From Thermoplasmata archaeon UBA184 (lineage in GTDB: Archaea; Thermoplasmatota; Thermoplasmata; Lutacidiplasmatales; UBA184), in the NCBI GenBank assembly GCA_002495185.1, contig DAEB01000022.1, forward strand, positions 14,182-30,038: a stretch of 15,857 nt of DNA, read 5' to 3'. A program made the translations under genes and the position numbers. This document shows positions 7,147 through 12,878 of this stretch, in pieces. Numbering within the stretch: position 1 is the stretch's first letter; each line of letters opens with the position of its first letter. The notes beneath the pieces are model-generated. The model made no database searches, was not told the DNA's origin, and worked only from the letters and a program-made list of their open reading frames with translations.

Positions 7147-7854
7147 TCAGGCCTTCTCCACCCTCAGCCCGTCGTGGAATCGAATCGAGGCGTGGCTACC
7201 GTTGCAGAACGGCATGTTGGTCGACGCTCCGCAACGGCAAAGGGTCATGCGATTGCGGACCTCGTACGGAACGCCGTCGGCGGACTCGACCCGGACACCC
7301 CCTCGGACCCAGAGCGGACCGCTGCATTGCATCACAGGGTCCTCCACGAGACCGATCGAGGGGGTCAGCTTCGGCTCGACGAGCTTGCCGGTGGACTTCT
7401 CTCGGAGGACGAGGCGACCTGCGGGGCAATGGGAGGCCTCGCGAAGGACGAGCTCGCGAACCTTTGGGTCATCCGTGCGTCCGATGAGGGACCAGATCTT
7501 CCCCCCGGGGTCGCAGAATCGGGCAAACGCGCACAACTGCTCGGCATCGCTCAGAAGGTGCGTCGGGCCGTCAAAGTGCTCGGACTGCCGCTCGATCGGG
7601 CGGCGCGAGGCGGTCTCTCGACCCACGAATCCAACCCGGAGATGGCTGTTGTCACAGAATGGCTTGTTCTGGGATTGTCCGCAGCGACAGAGAAAGTACT
7701 CTTTCTCGGGCGGGAAGGATCGGCCCGGGACCCACTCCCAGGATTCGTCCCGGGCGTTGGGCGTGATCACTTGAACCGAGAGCGGAATGCCCCCCACGAC
7801 CCGGTAAGGCCCGTGCGGGTTCACCACGATTTTCTTCTCGACGTTCTCGCTCAT
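7147..7854 (-). CDS. Double-CDGSH iron-sulfur protein with a central ferredoxin-like segment
   Basis: 235 residues. There are two CDGSH-type 2Fe-2S sites: Cys56, Cys58, Cys67 and His71 in CRCGQSQNKPFCDNSH, and Cys206, Cys208, Cys217 and His221 in CRCGASTNMPFCNGSH. The three-Cys one-His pattern is complete in both, though the D-G of the name has drifted (DN and NG). Between them, CAFARFC (108-114) and HCPAGRL (142-148) resemble the divergent Fer4_19-type segment commonly fused to CDGSH domains in prokaryotes. The likely role is cytosolic redox or iron-sulfur chemistry, but the substrate is unknown. It lies nine bases after the bicupin stop, with a GAGGT ribosome site overlapping that stop, so the two are almost certainly one operon. 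Confidence 0.92.
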   Translation of the reverse strand: MSENVEKKIVVNPHGPYRVVGGIPLSVQVITPNARDESWEWVPGRSFPPEKEYFLCRCGQSQNKPFCDNSHLRVGFVGRETASRRPIERQSEHFDGPTHLLSDAEQLCAFARFCDPGGKIWSLIGRTDDPKVRELVLREASHCPAGRLVLREKSTGKLVEPKLTPSIGLVEDPVMQCSGPLWVRGGVRVESADGVPYEVRNRMTLCRCGASTNMPFCNGSHASIRFHDGLRVEKA

Positions 7855-7863
7855 TCTTCTACC

Positions 7864-8589
7864 TCATCCCTGTCCACTGGGAGCCAAAACGAAGGCGACT
7901 TGGTCGCGGTCCTTCCCGTCGATCTGGAAGGATTCGGAGCCCTGTGCCAAGAGCCCGCTCCCGCGGACCACGGGCCAACCGCCGATCTGAGGAGTCCCCT
8001 CTAGGACGTACGCGACCACCCGGACACCCGAGGGAACCTCTAGAACCATCCGGTCGGTCGCGAGGAACGTCAGATGCGCCAGCTCCACTCCCACCGAAGA
8101 TGAGGCGGGAGCATCTCCTCCGAGCACGGACAACCATCGAAGTCGGCTGGACGTCGGACGCCGGAGAACCGCCGGGGCGATTTGCAGGGGGGTCCACTCC
8201 GCGCTCCTCGGTTGGGAGAGTCGGACGACCAACGACAACCATCGGGCGACACCCTTCCCCGGAATCAGGTCGTGGCGGCTCGGTTCCAGCGAGGATAGGA
8301 CGGCGACCATACCCGGTCGCATTTCATGCTTGGTTCCCGTACCATCGAGGTAGGTCGCGCTGCCGTCGAGAACGTAGTTCACCACCTCCTCCTTTTCGTG
8401 AGCATGCGGGTCGGAGACGGGCTCCCCGCTCGCCACCGACTCCGCGAATCGTTCCAGCGGCAGCCACGGGCCCTGTTGCATCGTCGGGAACAGCACATTT
8501 CCCTCGATACCCGCCAGCGAAGTGTGGTGGGATCGAACGACGAATCCCCTCGGTTCCGTCGCTCCGTGACCTCCCGCGCTGCTGCTCAA
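7864..8589 (-). CDS. Pirin-like bicupin protein (copy 1)
   Basis: 241 residues from a TTG start at 8589, supported by GGAG seven bases upstream. The N-terminal cupin keeps a full metal site: His62, His64 and Glu68 in DPHAHEKEEVVNYVLDG, and His106 in PSRHDLIP. The C-terminal cupin (about 160-237) has no visible metal ligands. This is the usual pirin arrangement; pirins bind iron or nickel, and some oxidise quercetin while others act as redox-sensitive cofactors. It is the first gene of an operon with the CDGSH protein and is divergent from a paralogue at 8941. The promoter region holds two inverted repeats around its TATA-like box. Which reaction, if any, it catalyses cannot be told from the sequence. 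Confidence 0.87.
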   Translation of the reverse strand: MSSSAGGHGATEPRGFVVRSHHTSLAGIEGNVLFPTMQQGPWLPLERFAESVASGEPVSDPHAHEKEEVVNYVLDGSATYLDGTGTKHEMRPGMVAVLSSLEPSRHDLIPGKGVARWLSLVVRLSQPRSAEWTPLQIAPAVLRRPTSSRLRWLSVLGGDAPASSSVGVELAHLTFLATDRMVLEVPSGVRVVAYVLEGTPQIGGWPVVRGSGLLAQGSESFQIDGKDRDQVAFVLAPSGQG

Positions 8590-8596
8590 GTCCGCT

Positions 8597-8600
8597 CTCC
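8597..8600 (-). promoter_or_regulatory. Ribosome binding site deciding a TTG start
   Basis: GGAG on the minus strand lies seven bases before the TTG at 8589, supporting this rare start codon for bicupin copy 1. Confidence 0.55.
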
Positions 8601-8624
8601 GCCGGAGGGTTCTCCGTTCGAAAC

Positions 8625-8645
8625 CGCCCGGCTTCTTGCCGGGCG
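8625..8645. promoter_or_regulatory. Inverted repeat at the predicted transcription start of bicupin copy 1
   Basis: CGCCCGGC and GCCGGGCG form a perfect eight-base-pair inverted repeat around TTCTT. With the TATA-like box at 8659-8667, transcription would start near 8637, inside this repeat. It could be an operator or a 5' leader hairpin. Confidence 0.5.
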
Positions 8646-8658
8646 ACCGTCACCCGTC

Positions 8659-8667
8659 GGTAAACCC
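8659..8667 (-). promoter_or_regulatory. TATA-like box for the bicupin-CDGSH operon
   Basis: The minus strand reads GGGTTTACC, giving a predicted start near 8637 and a leader of about 48 bases to the TTG at 8589. An alternative minus-strand box (AGGTTTATG) lies at 8776-8784. Confidence 0.4.
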
Positions 8668-8682
8668 TCCCGAAGAGGGAGG
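8666..8682. promoter_or_regulatory. Second inverted repeat touching the TATA-like box
   Basis: CCTCCC and GGGAGG form a perfect six-base-pair inverted repeat with the five-base loop GAAGA. It overlaps the upstream edge of the TATA-like box, where transcription factor B would bind. Its centre is about 39 bases from that of the repeat at 8625-8645. Confidence 0.45.
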
Positions 8683-8775
8683 TGCGAGGAACCAGGCCCA
8701 GGGAGGTTGGCATGCGTTCGGGGGCTGGCGGGGGACGACATCCGGGGGTGCATCGGGGCGGTCTGCGACCAACGA

Positions 8776-8784
8776 CATAAACCT
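8776..8784 (-). promoter_or_regulatory. Alternative minus-strand TATA box
   Basis: The minus strand reads AGGTTTATG, a closer match to the archaeal consensus than the box at 8659. If used, it would give bicupin copy 1 a leader of about 160 bases, or drive an unrecognised short RNA. Confidence 0.35.
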
Positions 8785-8908
8785 ATTCGTTGCCTCGGTC
8801 GGTCCAGCCGAGGCAAGCGGATGCTTCCTGGGTCGCGAGCACGGGGACCCGGCCCGGTCGAGCTGGGGCGAGACCGACCCTGGGAAACCGCCCGATGAAG
8901 TGAACCGA

Positions 8909-8917
8909 ACCTTTAAC
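8909..8917 (+). promoter_or_regulatory. TATA box for bicupin copy 2
   Basis: AACCTTTAA, centred about 28 bases before the GTG at 8941, fits a leaderless transcript starting at the GTG. Confidence 0.5.
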
Positions 8918-8940
8918 ACTCGGACCGAGGTGGTAGGCAC

Positions 8941-9723
8941 GTGACCTCGCCGAGATCCCATCCCCCACGGATCATTGCGGGCGAGATCGATTCCGGTCCC
9001 GTAACAGTACGGATCATGATCCCGACGGTCTCGCAACCGGTCTGGACGCCATTCCACCTGGTTTCCGAGGGGATCGCGGCCCGGGAGAGGCATCTTCCGG
9101 CGCACGCTCACGACCGGGAAGAGGTCGTGACCTATCTGATCGAAGGTTCCGCTGCCTACAAGCTCGAGGGTCGTCCCGCCGAACGGCTTCCCCAGGGGTC
9201 GGCACGGCTTCTCACTGCCGGATCGCGAGAGATCCACGAGGTGAGCCCATCGGAGGGGGCTTCGATCCGCTGGTTCAATCTAGTCGTAGGACTCCCGCGC
9301 TCGTTCACTGGGCCGAGCCGGCTCCAGGCGACCGGCTCGAGCTCGCCGAAAGTGATCGTCGACGAGGTGGAGGTCCGAAGACTGACCGGCCCGAACGGCC
9401 CCATGGTCTCCGCTTCCGGACTCGAATGCGATGTGATGGCGTTTCCTCAGGAGTGTACCACGTTTCGGCGGGTCGGCGCTGGACGACGGGCCATCGTCTA
9501 TGCATTGGCGGGACGGGGCACCGTGGACGAGCGGTCCGTCGAGGCCGGAGAGATCGCGCTCGTGGACGGAGCCCCGGCGTTGTCGATCGGCGGGTCGGAA
9601 GGATTCCGGGCGATCTTTGCGGTGGCAGGAGTGGAGCCGGCCGGTGTCTCGTCAGGGCTCGCGGGGTCTGAAGACCTGCTCAGCCATTCGTCCGGTCCGT
9701 CGCAAGGGACAGGCTCGAGGTGA
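8941..9723 (+). CDS. Pirin-like bicupin protein (copy 2)
   Basis: 260 residues from GTG 8941, chosen because a TATA box sits about 28 bases upstream. It is a clear paralogue of the protein encoded at 7864-8589: both have an N-terminal region of some 40-50 residues, then PAHAHDREEVVTYLIEGSA (53-71) here against DPHAHEKEEVVNYVLDGSA there. The metal ligands His55, His57, Glu61 and His99 are present, and the second cupin (about 160-232) lacks ligands. A Gly/Ser-rich tail of about 30 residues (231-260) is extra. The two genes are divergent and share one 351-base control region, so joint regulation is plausible. Function within the pirin-like cupins is not defined by sequence. Confidence 0.87.
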   Translation: MTSPRSHPPRIIAGEIDSGPVTVRIMIPTVSQPVWTPFHLVSEGIAARERHLPAHAHDREEVVTYLIEGSAAYKLEGRPAERLPQGSARLLTAGSREIHEVSPSEGASIRWFNLVVGLPRSFTGPSRLQATGSSSPKVIVDEVEVRRLTGPNGPMVSASGLECDVMAFPQECTTFRRVGAGRRAIVYALAGRGTVDERSVEAGEIALVDGAPALSIGGSEGFRAIFAVAGVEPAGVSSGLAGSEDLLSHSSGPSQGTGSR

Positions 9724-9890
9724 CTGGTCCTCTTCTCCCCGTCGAAGTCCTCAAGCCCGGCCTCGCGCGGGTCATAGACAAATCGCACGCGCCGATCCAG
9801 AGCATTTCATCGGGCGAGCGTGCGCTACATCAACCTGACGGGTCGACGATGGAGTTATCCTCCCGAAGTCGTCCTCCGGTTCATGTGTGA
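9720..9890 (+). CDS. Possible short ORF overlapping the bicupin stop
   Basis: A GTG overlapping the bicupin TGA (GTGA at 9720-9723) opens 56 codons starting VTGPLLPVEVLKPGLARVID and ending at TGA 9888-9890. The four-base overlap is typical of translational coupling, and the first 30 codons mostly end in G or C like real genes here. The last third looks random. It may be a small coupled gene, the remnant of a longer one, or chance. No family is recognised. Confidence 0.22.
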   Translation: MTGPLLPVEVLKPGLARVIDKSHAPIQSISSGERALHQPDGSTMELSSRSRPPVHV

Positions 9891-10072
9891 ATGGTGTACT
9901 TCGACCGGAAGTGCCGACGAAGAGGGCGGAACTCCGACGGAGTGCGTATGCCTCTGCCTCCCGAGGGACCTCCTCCCTAGCCCCCGACGTTGCAAAGTCT
10001 GCTATCATGATCTTCGGAGAGCCGACCCGAGGGAGGAGGGGCCGCCCGCCGGCCCCCTGCTGTACTAAGTGG
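9724..10072. other. 349-base stretch without a secure gene
   Basis: Apart from the doubtful 56-codon frame above, several overlapping open frames exist on both strands (for example 9820-10068 plus and 9772-10176 minus), none with recognisable motifs. An AT-richer patch near 9990-10010 may hold the promoter of the winged-helix gene. Confidence 0.4.
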
Positions 10073-10486
10073 ATGCCGGCCGAGCCACGGCGGCGCGCAG
10101 AACCCACTGTTCCTTGCGCGCCGATTTCGATCCCATCGCACGAGCTTCGTGAGGGTTCTCTGTCCCGCGACGACACTGTAGCGGTTCGCGGGATTAACCC
10201 GGACGTCTACGCCGCCGTCAGCGACCTCGGGCGCTATCGCGGAACTCTTGAGATCCTGCTATTTCTGTATCGAGAAGGTCCCGCGACCGCCTATCGCATA
10301 CGACAACGACTGAACCCCGGACCCGAGGCGATCCGGAATTGCCTGAGTCGTCTCACAACGTTGAGGATAGTCCGGCTCACTCGCTCCCAAGCCTTTCCGT
10401 TCGGAAGATGGTACGAGCTGACCGATCTGGGAAAGGACCTGGTCGAATCGCCGGTGCGTGCATGGCCGTACGTTCTGCTGAAGTGA
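10073..10486 (+). CDS. Winged-helix DNA-binding protein (MarR/HxlR-like fold)
   Basis: 137 residues from ATG 10073. The C-terminal 85 residues form a winged helix: RGTLEILLFLYREGPATAYR (helices 1-2), IRQRLNPGPEAIRNCLSRL (recognition region, about 76-94), and TTLRIVRLTRSQAFPFGRWYELTDLGKDLV (wing and last helix). LTDLGKDL is typical of MarR/HxlR/PadR-type regulators. The N-terminal 50 residues look disordered. ATG 10007, in frame 22 codons earlier, is an alternative start. The gene is followed 36 bases later by three evenly spaced palindromes before the G1 peptidase gene, making it a candidate regulator of that gene. That link is inferred only from adjacency. Confidence 0.8.
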   Translation: MPAEPRRRAEPTVPCAPISIPSHELREGSLSRDDTVAVRGINPDVYAAVSDLGRYRGTLEILLFLYREGPATAYRIRQRLNPGPEAIRNCLSRLTTLRIVRLTRSQAFPFGRWYELTDLGKDLVESPVRAWPYVLLK

Positions 10487-10522
10487 GACCCTCGGCCTGA
10501 GGCTGGTTCCGTTGGTCGGTTT

Positions 10523-10564
10523 CCCGTTAACGGGAATCCCGCAAACGGGCGTCCCGTCGACGGG
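10523..10564. repeat. Three CCCG-N4-CGGG palindromes at a 15-base pitch
   Basis: CCCGTTAACGGG (10523-10534), CCCGCAAACGGG (10538-10549) and CCCGTCGACGGG (10553-10564) start exactly 15 bases apart, separated by AAT and CGT. The arms are identical while the central four bases differ, and the middle unit's centre is not self-complementary, so the CCCG/CGGG arms are the conserved part. A weak fourth unit (CCG-N5-CGG) lies just before, at 10509-10519. This fits a cluster of operator half-sites or a run of small RNA hairpins, 36 bases after the winged-helix stop and about 250 bases before the peptidase start. Confidence 0.8.
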
Positions 10565-10716
10565 AAACAGTGGCAGGCCGTGTATAGCGCTTAGTCGATT
10601 GCCGAAGGGCAAGGACCAATCGGCATGATGCCGGCCAGTGAGGGTGCCTTCCAGATCGTTCCAGGCGCGGCCGCAGACCCACTCGGCAACGCGTCCCACA
10701 CCTCTGAAGGAGTGTG

Positions 10717-10734
10717 CAGCTGGGTACCTAGCTG
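10717..10734. repeat. 18-base near-perfect palindrome in the peptidase leader
   Basis: CAGCTGGGTACCTAGCTG is symmetric except for one mismatched pair, which could be a G-T wobble in RNA. It sits 82 bases before the peptidase start and could be an operator or leader hairpin. Confidence 0.45.
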
Positions 10735-10801
10735 TCCATTGGCCGATTCAAATCGCACGCCCCCTCGAAGAGATGCGAGTCGACTCAGGGTTCCAAAACG
10801 T

Positions 10802-10806
10802 GGAGG
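10802..10806 (+). promoter_or_regulatory. Ribosome binding site for the G1 peptidase gene
   Basis: GGAGG, ten bases before ATG 10817, supports this start over the earlier in-frame ATG at 10625. Confidence 0.5.
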
Positions 10807-10816
10807 AAGTGGGAGA

Positions 10817-12853
10817 ATGGTTCGTACTGCAAGGGAAGGAGCTGGCCGAACGACGCACAGAATCATTGCGTTCATTCTTTCAGTGATGATGCTTGGGGGA
10901 GTTGGGGGTGTACTCATTCCCACCTCAGGTGCCCAAGGAGCGACCTCTCCGGGTTCAGGGAACCCTGATTCAGCAGCGGGTCCCGCAGATTTTCAAATGG
11001 CTTCAGCCGCCCCCGGAAATGTCGGTGGAAACACACTCCCGCAAAGTCTCGCGGCTAACAGCAGTTCCCCTCAAATCCCTTCACCTTACTGTAATCTTGT
11101 CTCCTTCTCCGCGACGCCAACAAAGGGGGCATTACCTCCGCTCCTGGTGAGTTTCAAGGCGGAGACCTCGGGGAATGCCTGTGCGGGGAGTGCGACGTGG
11201 ACATGGGGCGACGGAAACTCGACAAACCAAGGTACGGCGAATGGATCTGTTAGATCGGGAGGCAACGGCTACTACATCTTCACCTACTGGTTCAATTTCA
11301 CGCACACCTATCGGTACATAGGGGAGTTCGTTGCCCAATTCGATTCTGGAATGGGCTCGGTGAGGATTTACGTCGGCGCTGTCGGTGGGGTCTCTTTGTC
11401 CGCCGTGCCAACAAGTGGCAGATCACCGCTCATCGTGATGTTCAGTTATGAGACATTCCTTGCCACAAGCGGCTACTCAGCTTCGTGGACCTTTGGAGAC
11501 GGGAACGGGTCCCATCAATCGAACCCGAATGGAACCGCCACGATTGGCGGCGTCCCATACGAATGGTGGAACTATACCCACACCTATCGTTATGGTGGTT
11601 CGTTCCAGTGTCTAGTCAACGTGAGTTTGGCGGCGCACTACGCCTACGCCTCTGCGATCATCCATGTCAACTGGCCGGTAGAAGCTGGCTTCGTTGCATC
11701 ACCCAGTAGTGGCGCGCTCCCTCTGCAAGTGAGCTTCTCCTTCGAAACGGAGTACGCCGTCGGGTACTCCGCGACATGGAGATTCGGCGACGGTTACGGC
11801 GCGACCCAGAATTATCCGAGCGGATCGAGAAGCTCCGGCGGAGTCACCTATCAGTGGTGGAACTGTTCCCACACGTATCAAACCGTCGGAACTTTCGTCG
11901 CCCAAGTCAACGTGAGTTCTGGCGAGTTCTTTGCGGCTGATGCCACTACGATCTGGGCGGGCCAAGTGTGGATCACGTTCGTAACATTCGAGAACTGGAC
12001 GACCAATTGGATTCCGGCTCAGATTCAGGCGTGTCTGTCGGGCACTTGCTCAATCGTCTCAAACGGACAGTCTCTAATCCTATTTGCCAACAACACGTAC
12101 ACCCTGACCGCGTTGTACGTGCCGTTCGCATACTTCGTCTCCCAGTGGCTCACGAGTGCCGGGTCCGTTTCGAATGCGACCGCCAACTCCACAGCGTTTA
12201 CACCAAGTCGGTCGGGAAACGTGTCTCTCGTAATTGGATGGTACGCCTCGTGGGTAGGCTACGTTTACTCGCCCGCTCCGGGCGGGCAACGTGTTTCCAT
12301 GATGTCAGCAGTGTTCAGTACGCCAACCGAGCTGGCCAGTACCAGGCAGGAAGTTAAGTTGGGAATATGGCTTGGTATTGGCGGACTGACTGGAACCAAT
12401 CTGTGGCAGGCAGGAGTACAACTCAACGAGTCTGGTGGAACGACCACAATGGCCCCATTCTGGGAAGCATGTTCACCGGGTAACTGCAACACCAAAAATT
12501 TCACCTCTCTAAAAGTAGACCCAGGCGACGTCATGTTCGTAACTTTGGCTTTGGGCGGGGGAAAATCTAATTTTACGATTCAAGATCTCACCAAAGCAGG
12601 ACATCCGAGCACCTCAAAGAGCATCACGTACACTCCGACGACGAGCACTGCTGATTGGGCCATTGAGAATTTCGCCGTTCCACATTCGGGCGGCGTTTCT
12701 GTCACGAGCATGGTAATCAATGGGGTCCCTGCCTCTCTCTACCTGTCCTATCTTCGGGATACGCAATTCCAGGGGTCCGGATCCTACTGGCTCAGTAGCC
12801 TATTGAGTGCCGGAACCGGGGGCACACAATTCAGTATCACTTATCACGACTAG
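10817..12853 (+). CDS. Secreted G1-family (eqolisin) glutamic peptidase with three PKD domains
   Basis: 678 residues. A signal peptide (about 1-40: RIIAFILSVMMLGGVGGVLI) is followed by a Ser/Gly/Pro linker and three PKD-type beta domains (about 92-187, 190-286 and 289-382), each with a W-x-F/W-GDG motif and an HTY motif. A beta-rich spacer of about 95 residues comes next, then a G1 peptidase domain (about 478-678). Family motifs include WVGYVYSPAP, IWLGIGG (517-523), LWQAGVQ with catalytic Gln531, DPGD (568-571), and STADWAIENF with catalytic Glu617. These match Gln53 and Glu136 of scytalidoglutamic peptidase. The Glu before the conserved Trp in that enzyme is Asp613 here. G1 enzymes cleave proteins at acidic pH. 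There is no C-terminal anchor, so it should be released or held by its PKD domains. It is visibly AT-richer than the genes before 10 kb. The start is based on the ribosome site and signal peptide. Confidence 0.88.
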   Translation: MVRTAREGAGRTTHRIIAFILSVMMLGGVGGVLIPTSGAQGATSPGSGNPDSAAGPADFQMASAAPGNVGGNTLPQSLAANSSSPQIPSPYCNLVSFSATPTKGALPPLLVSFKAETSGNACAGSATWTWGDGNSTNQGTANGSVRSGGNGYYIFTYWFNFTHTYRYIGEFVAQFDSGMGSVRIYVGAVGGVSLSAVPTSGRSPLIVMFSYETFLATSGYSASWTFGDGNGSHQSNPNGTATIGGVPYEWWNYTHTYRYGGSFQCLVNVSLAAHYAYASAIIHVNWPVEAGFVASPSSGALPLQVSFSFETEYAVGYSATWRFGDGYGATQNYPSGSRSSGGVTYQWWNCSHTYQTVGTFVAQVNVSSGEFFAADATTIWAGQVWITFVTFENWTTNWIPAQIQACLSGTCSIVSNGQSLILFANNTYTLTALYVPFAYFVSQWLTSAGSVSNATANSTAFTPSRSGNVSLVIGWYASWVGYVYSPAPGGQRVSMMSAVFSTPTELASTRQEVKLGIWLGIGGLTGTNLWQAGVQLNESGGTTTMAPFWEACSPGNCNTKNFTSLKVDPGDVMFVTLALGGGKSNFTIQDLTKAGHPSTSKSITYTPTTSTADWAIENFAVPHSGGVSVTSMVINGVPASLYLSYLRDTQFQGSGSYWLSSLLSAGTGGTQFSITYHD

Positions 12854-12861
12854 TGGTGATA
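12842..12861. repeat. 20-base near-perfect palindrome over the peptidase stop codon
   Basis: TATCACGACTAGTGGTGATA is symmetric at 18 of 20 positions and contains the peptidase TAG stop (12851-12853). It lies 17 bases before the propeller gene's chosen ATG. It could terminate or process the message, or bind a regulator of the downstream gene. Confidence 0.55.
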
Positions 12862-12878
12862 GCGAGTTCCGACGCTCT

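Larger units (their letters stand above)
8590..8940. other. 351-base divergent promoter region between two bicupin paralogues
   Basis: No convincing gene lies here. It holds minus-strand TATA candidates at 8659-8667 and 8776-8784, a plus-strand TATA candidate at 8909-8917, and two perfect inverted repeats with five-base loops (8625-8645 and 8666-8682). A 76-codon minus frame (8586-8816) is open but its composition looks random. Confidence 0.6.
10487..10816. other. 330-base spacer before the G1 peptidase gene
   Basis: It contains the triple palindrome array (10523-10564), a near-perfect palindrome at 10717-10734 and a ribosome binding site at 10802-10806. The peptidase frame is open back to an ATG at 10625, but those 64 codons precede the signal peptide and show no motif. 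No clear TATA box was found; TGTATAGCG at 10578-10586 is the nearest candidate. Confidence 0.5.

Noticed and set aside
9772..10176. 134-codon minus-strand frame in the gap after bicupin copy 2
   Set aside because: It has no domain pattern or ribosome site, and it overlaps the start of the winged-helix gene.
10523..10564. CRISPR-like array
   Set aside because: The units are 12 bases with 3-base gaps and there are no unique spacers, so it is far too short in scale for CRISPR and no cas gene is present.
10738..10755. tRNA T-arm-like GATTCAAATC
   Set aside because: Flanking bases do not pair into a T-stem, and no acceptor, D-arm or anticodon arm fits around it.
10625..10816. N-terminal extension of the G1 peptidase to ATG 10625
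   Set aside because: The 64 extra codons would put the signal peptide inside the protein; GGAGG and the signal sequence support ATG 10817.
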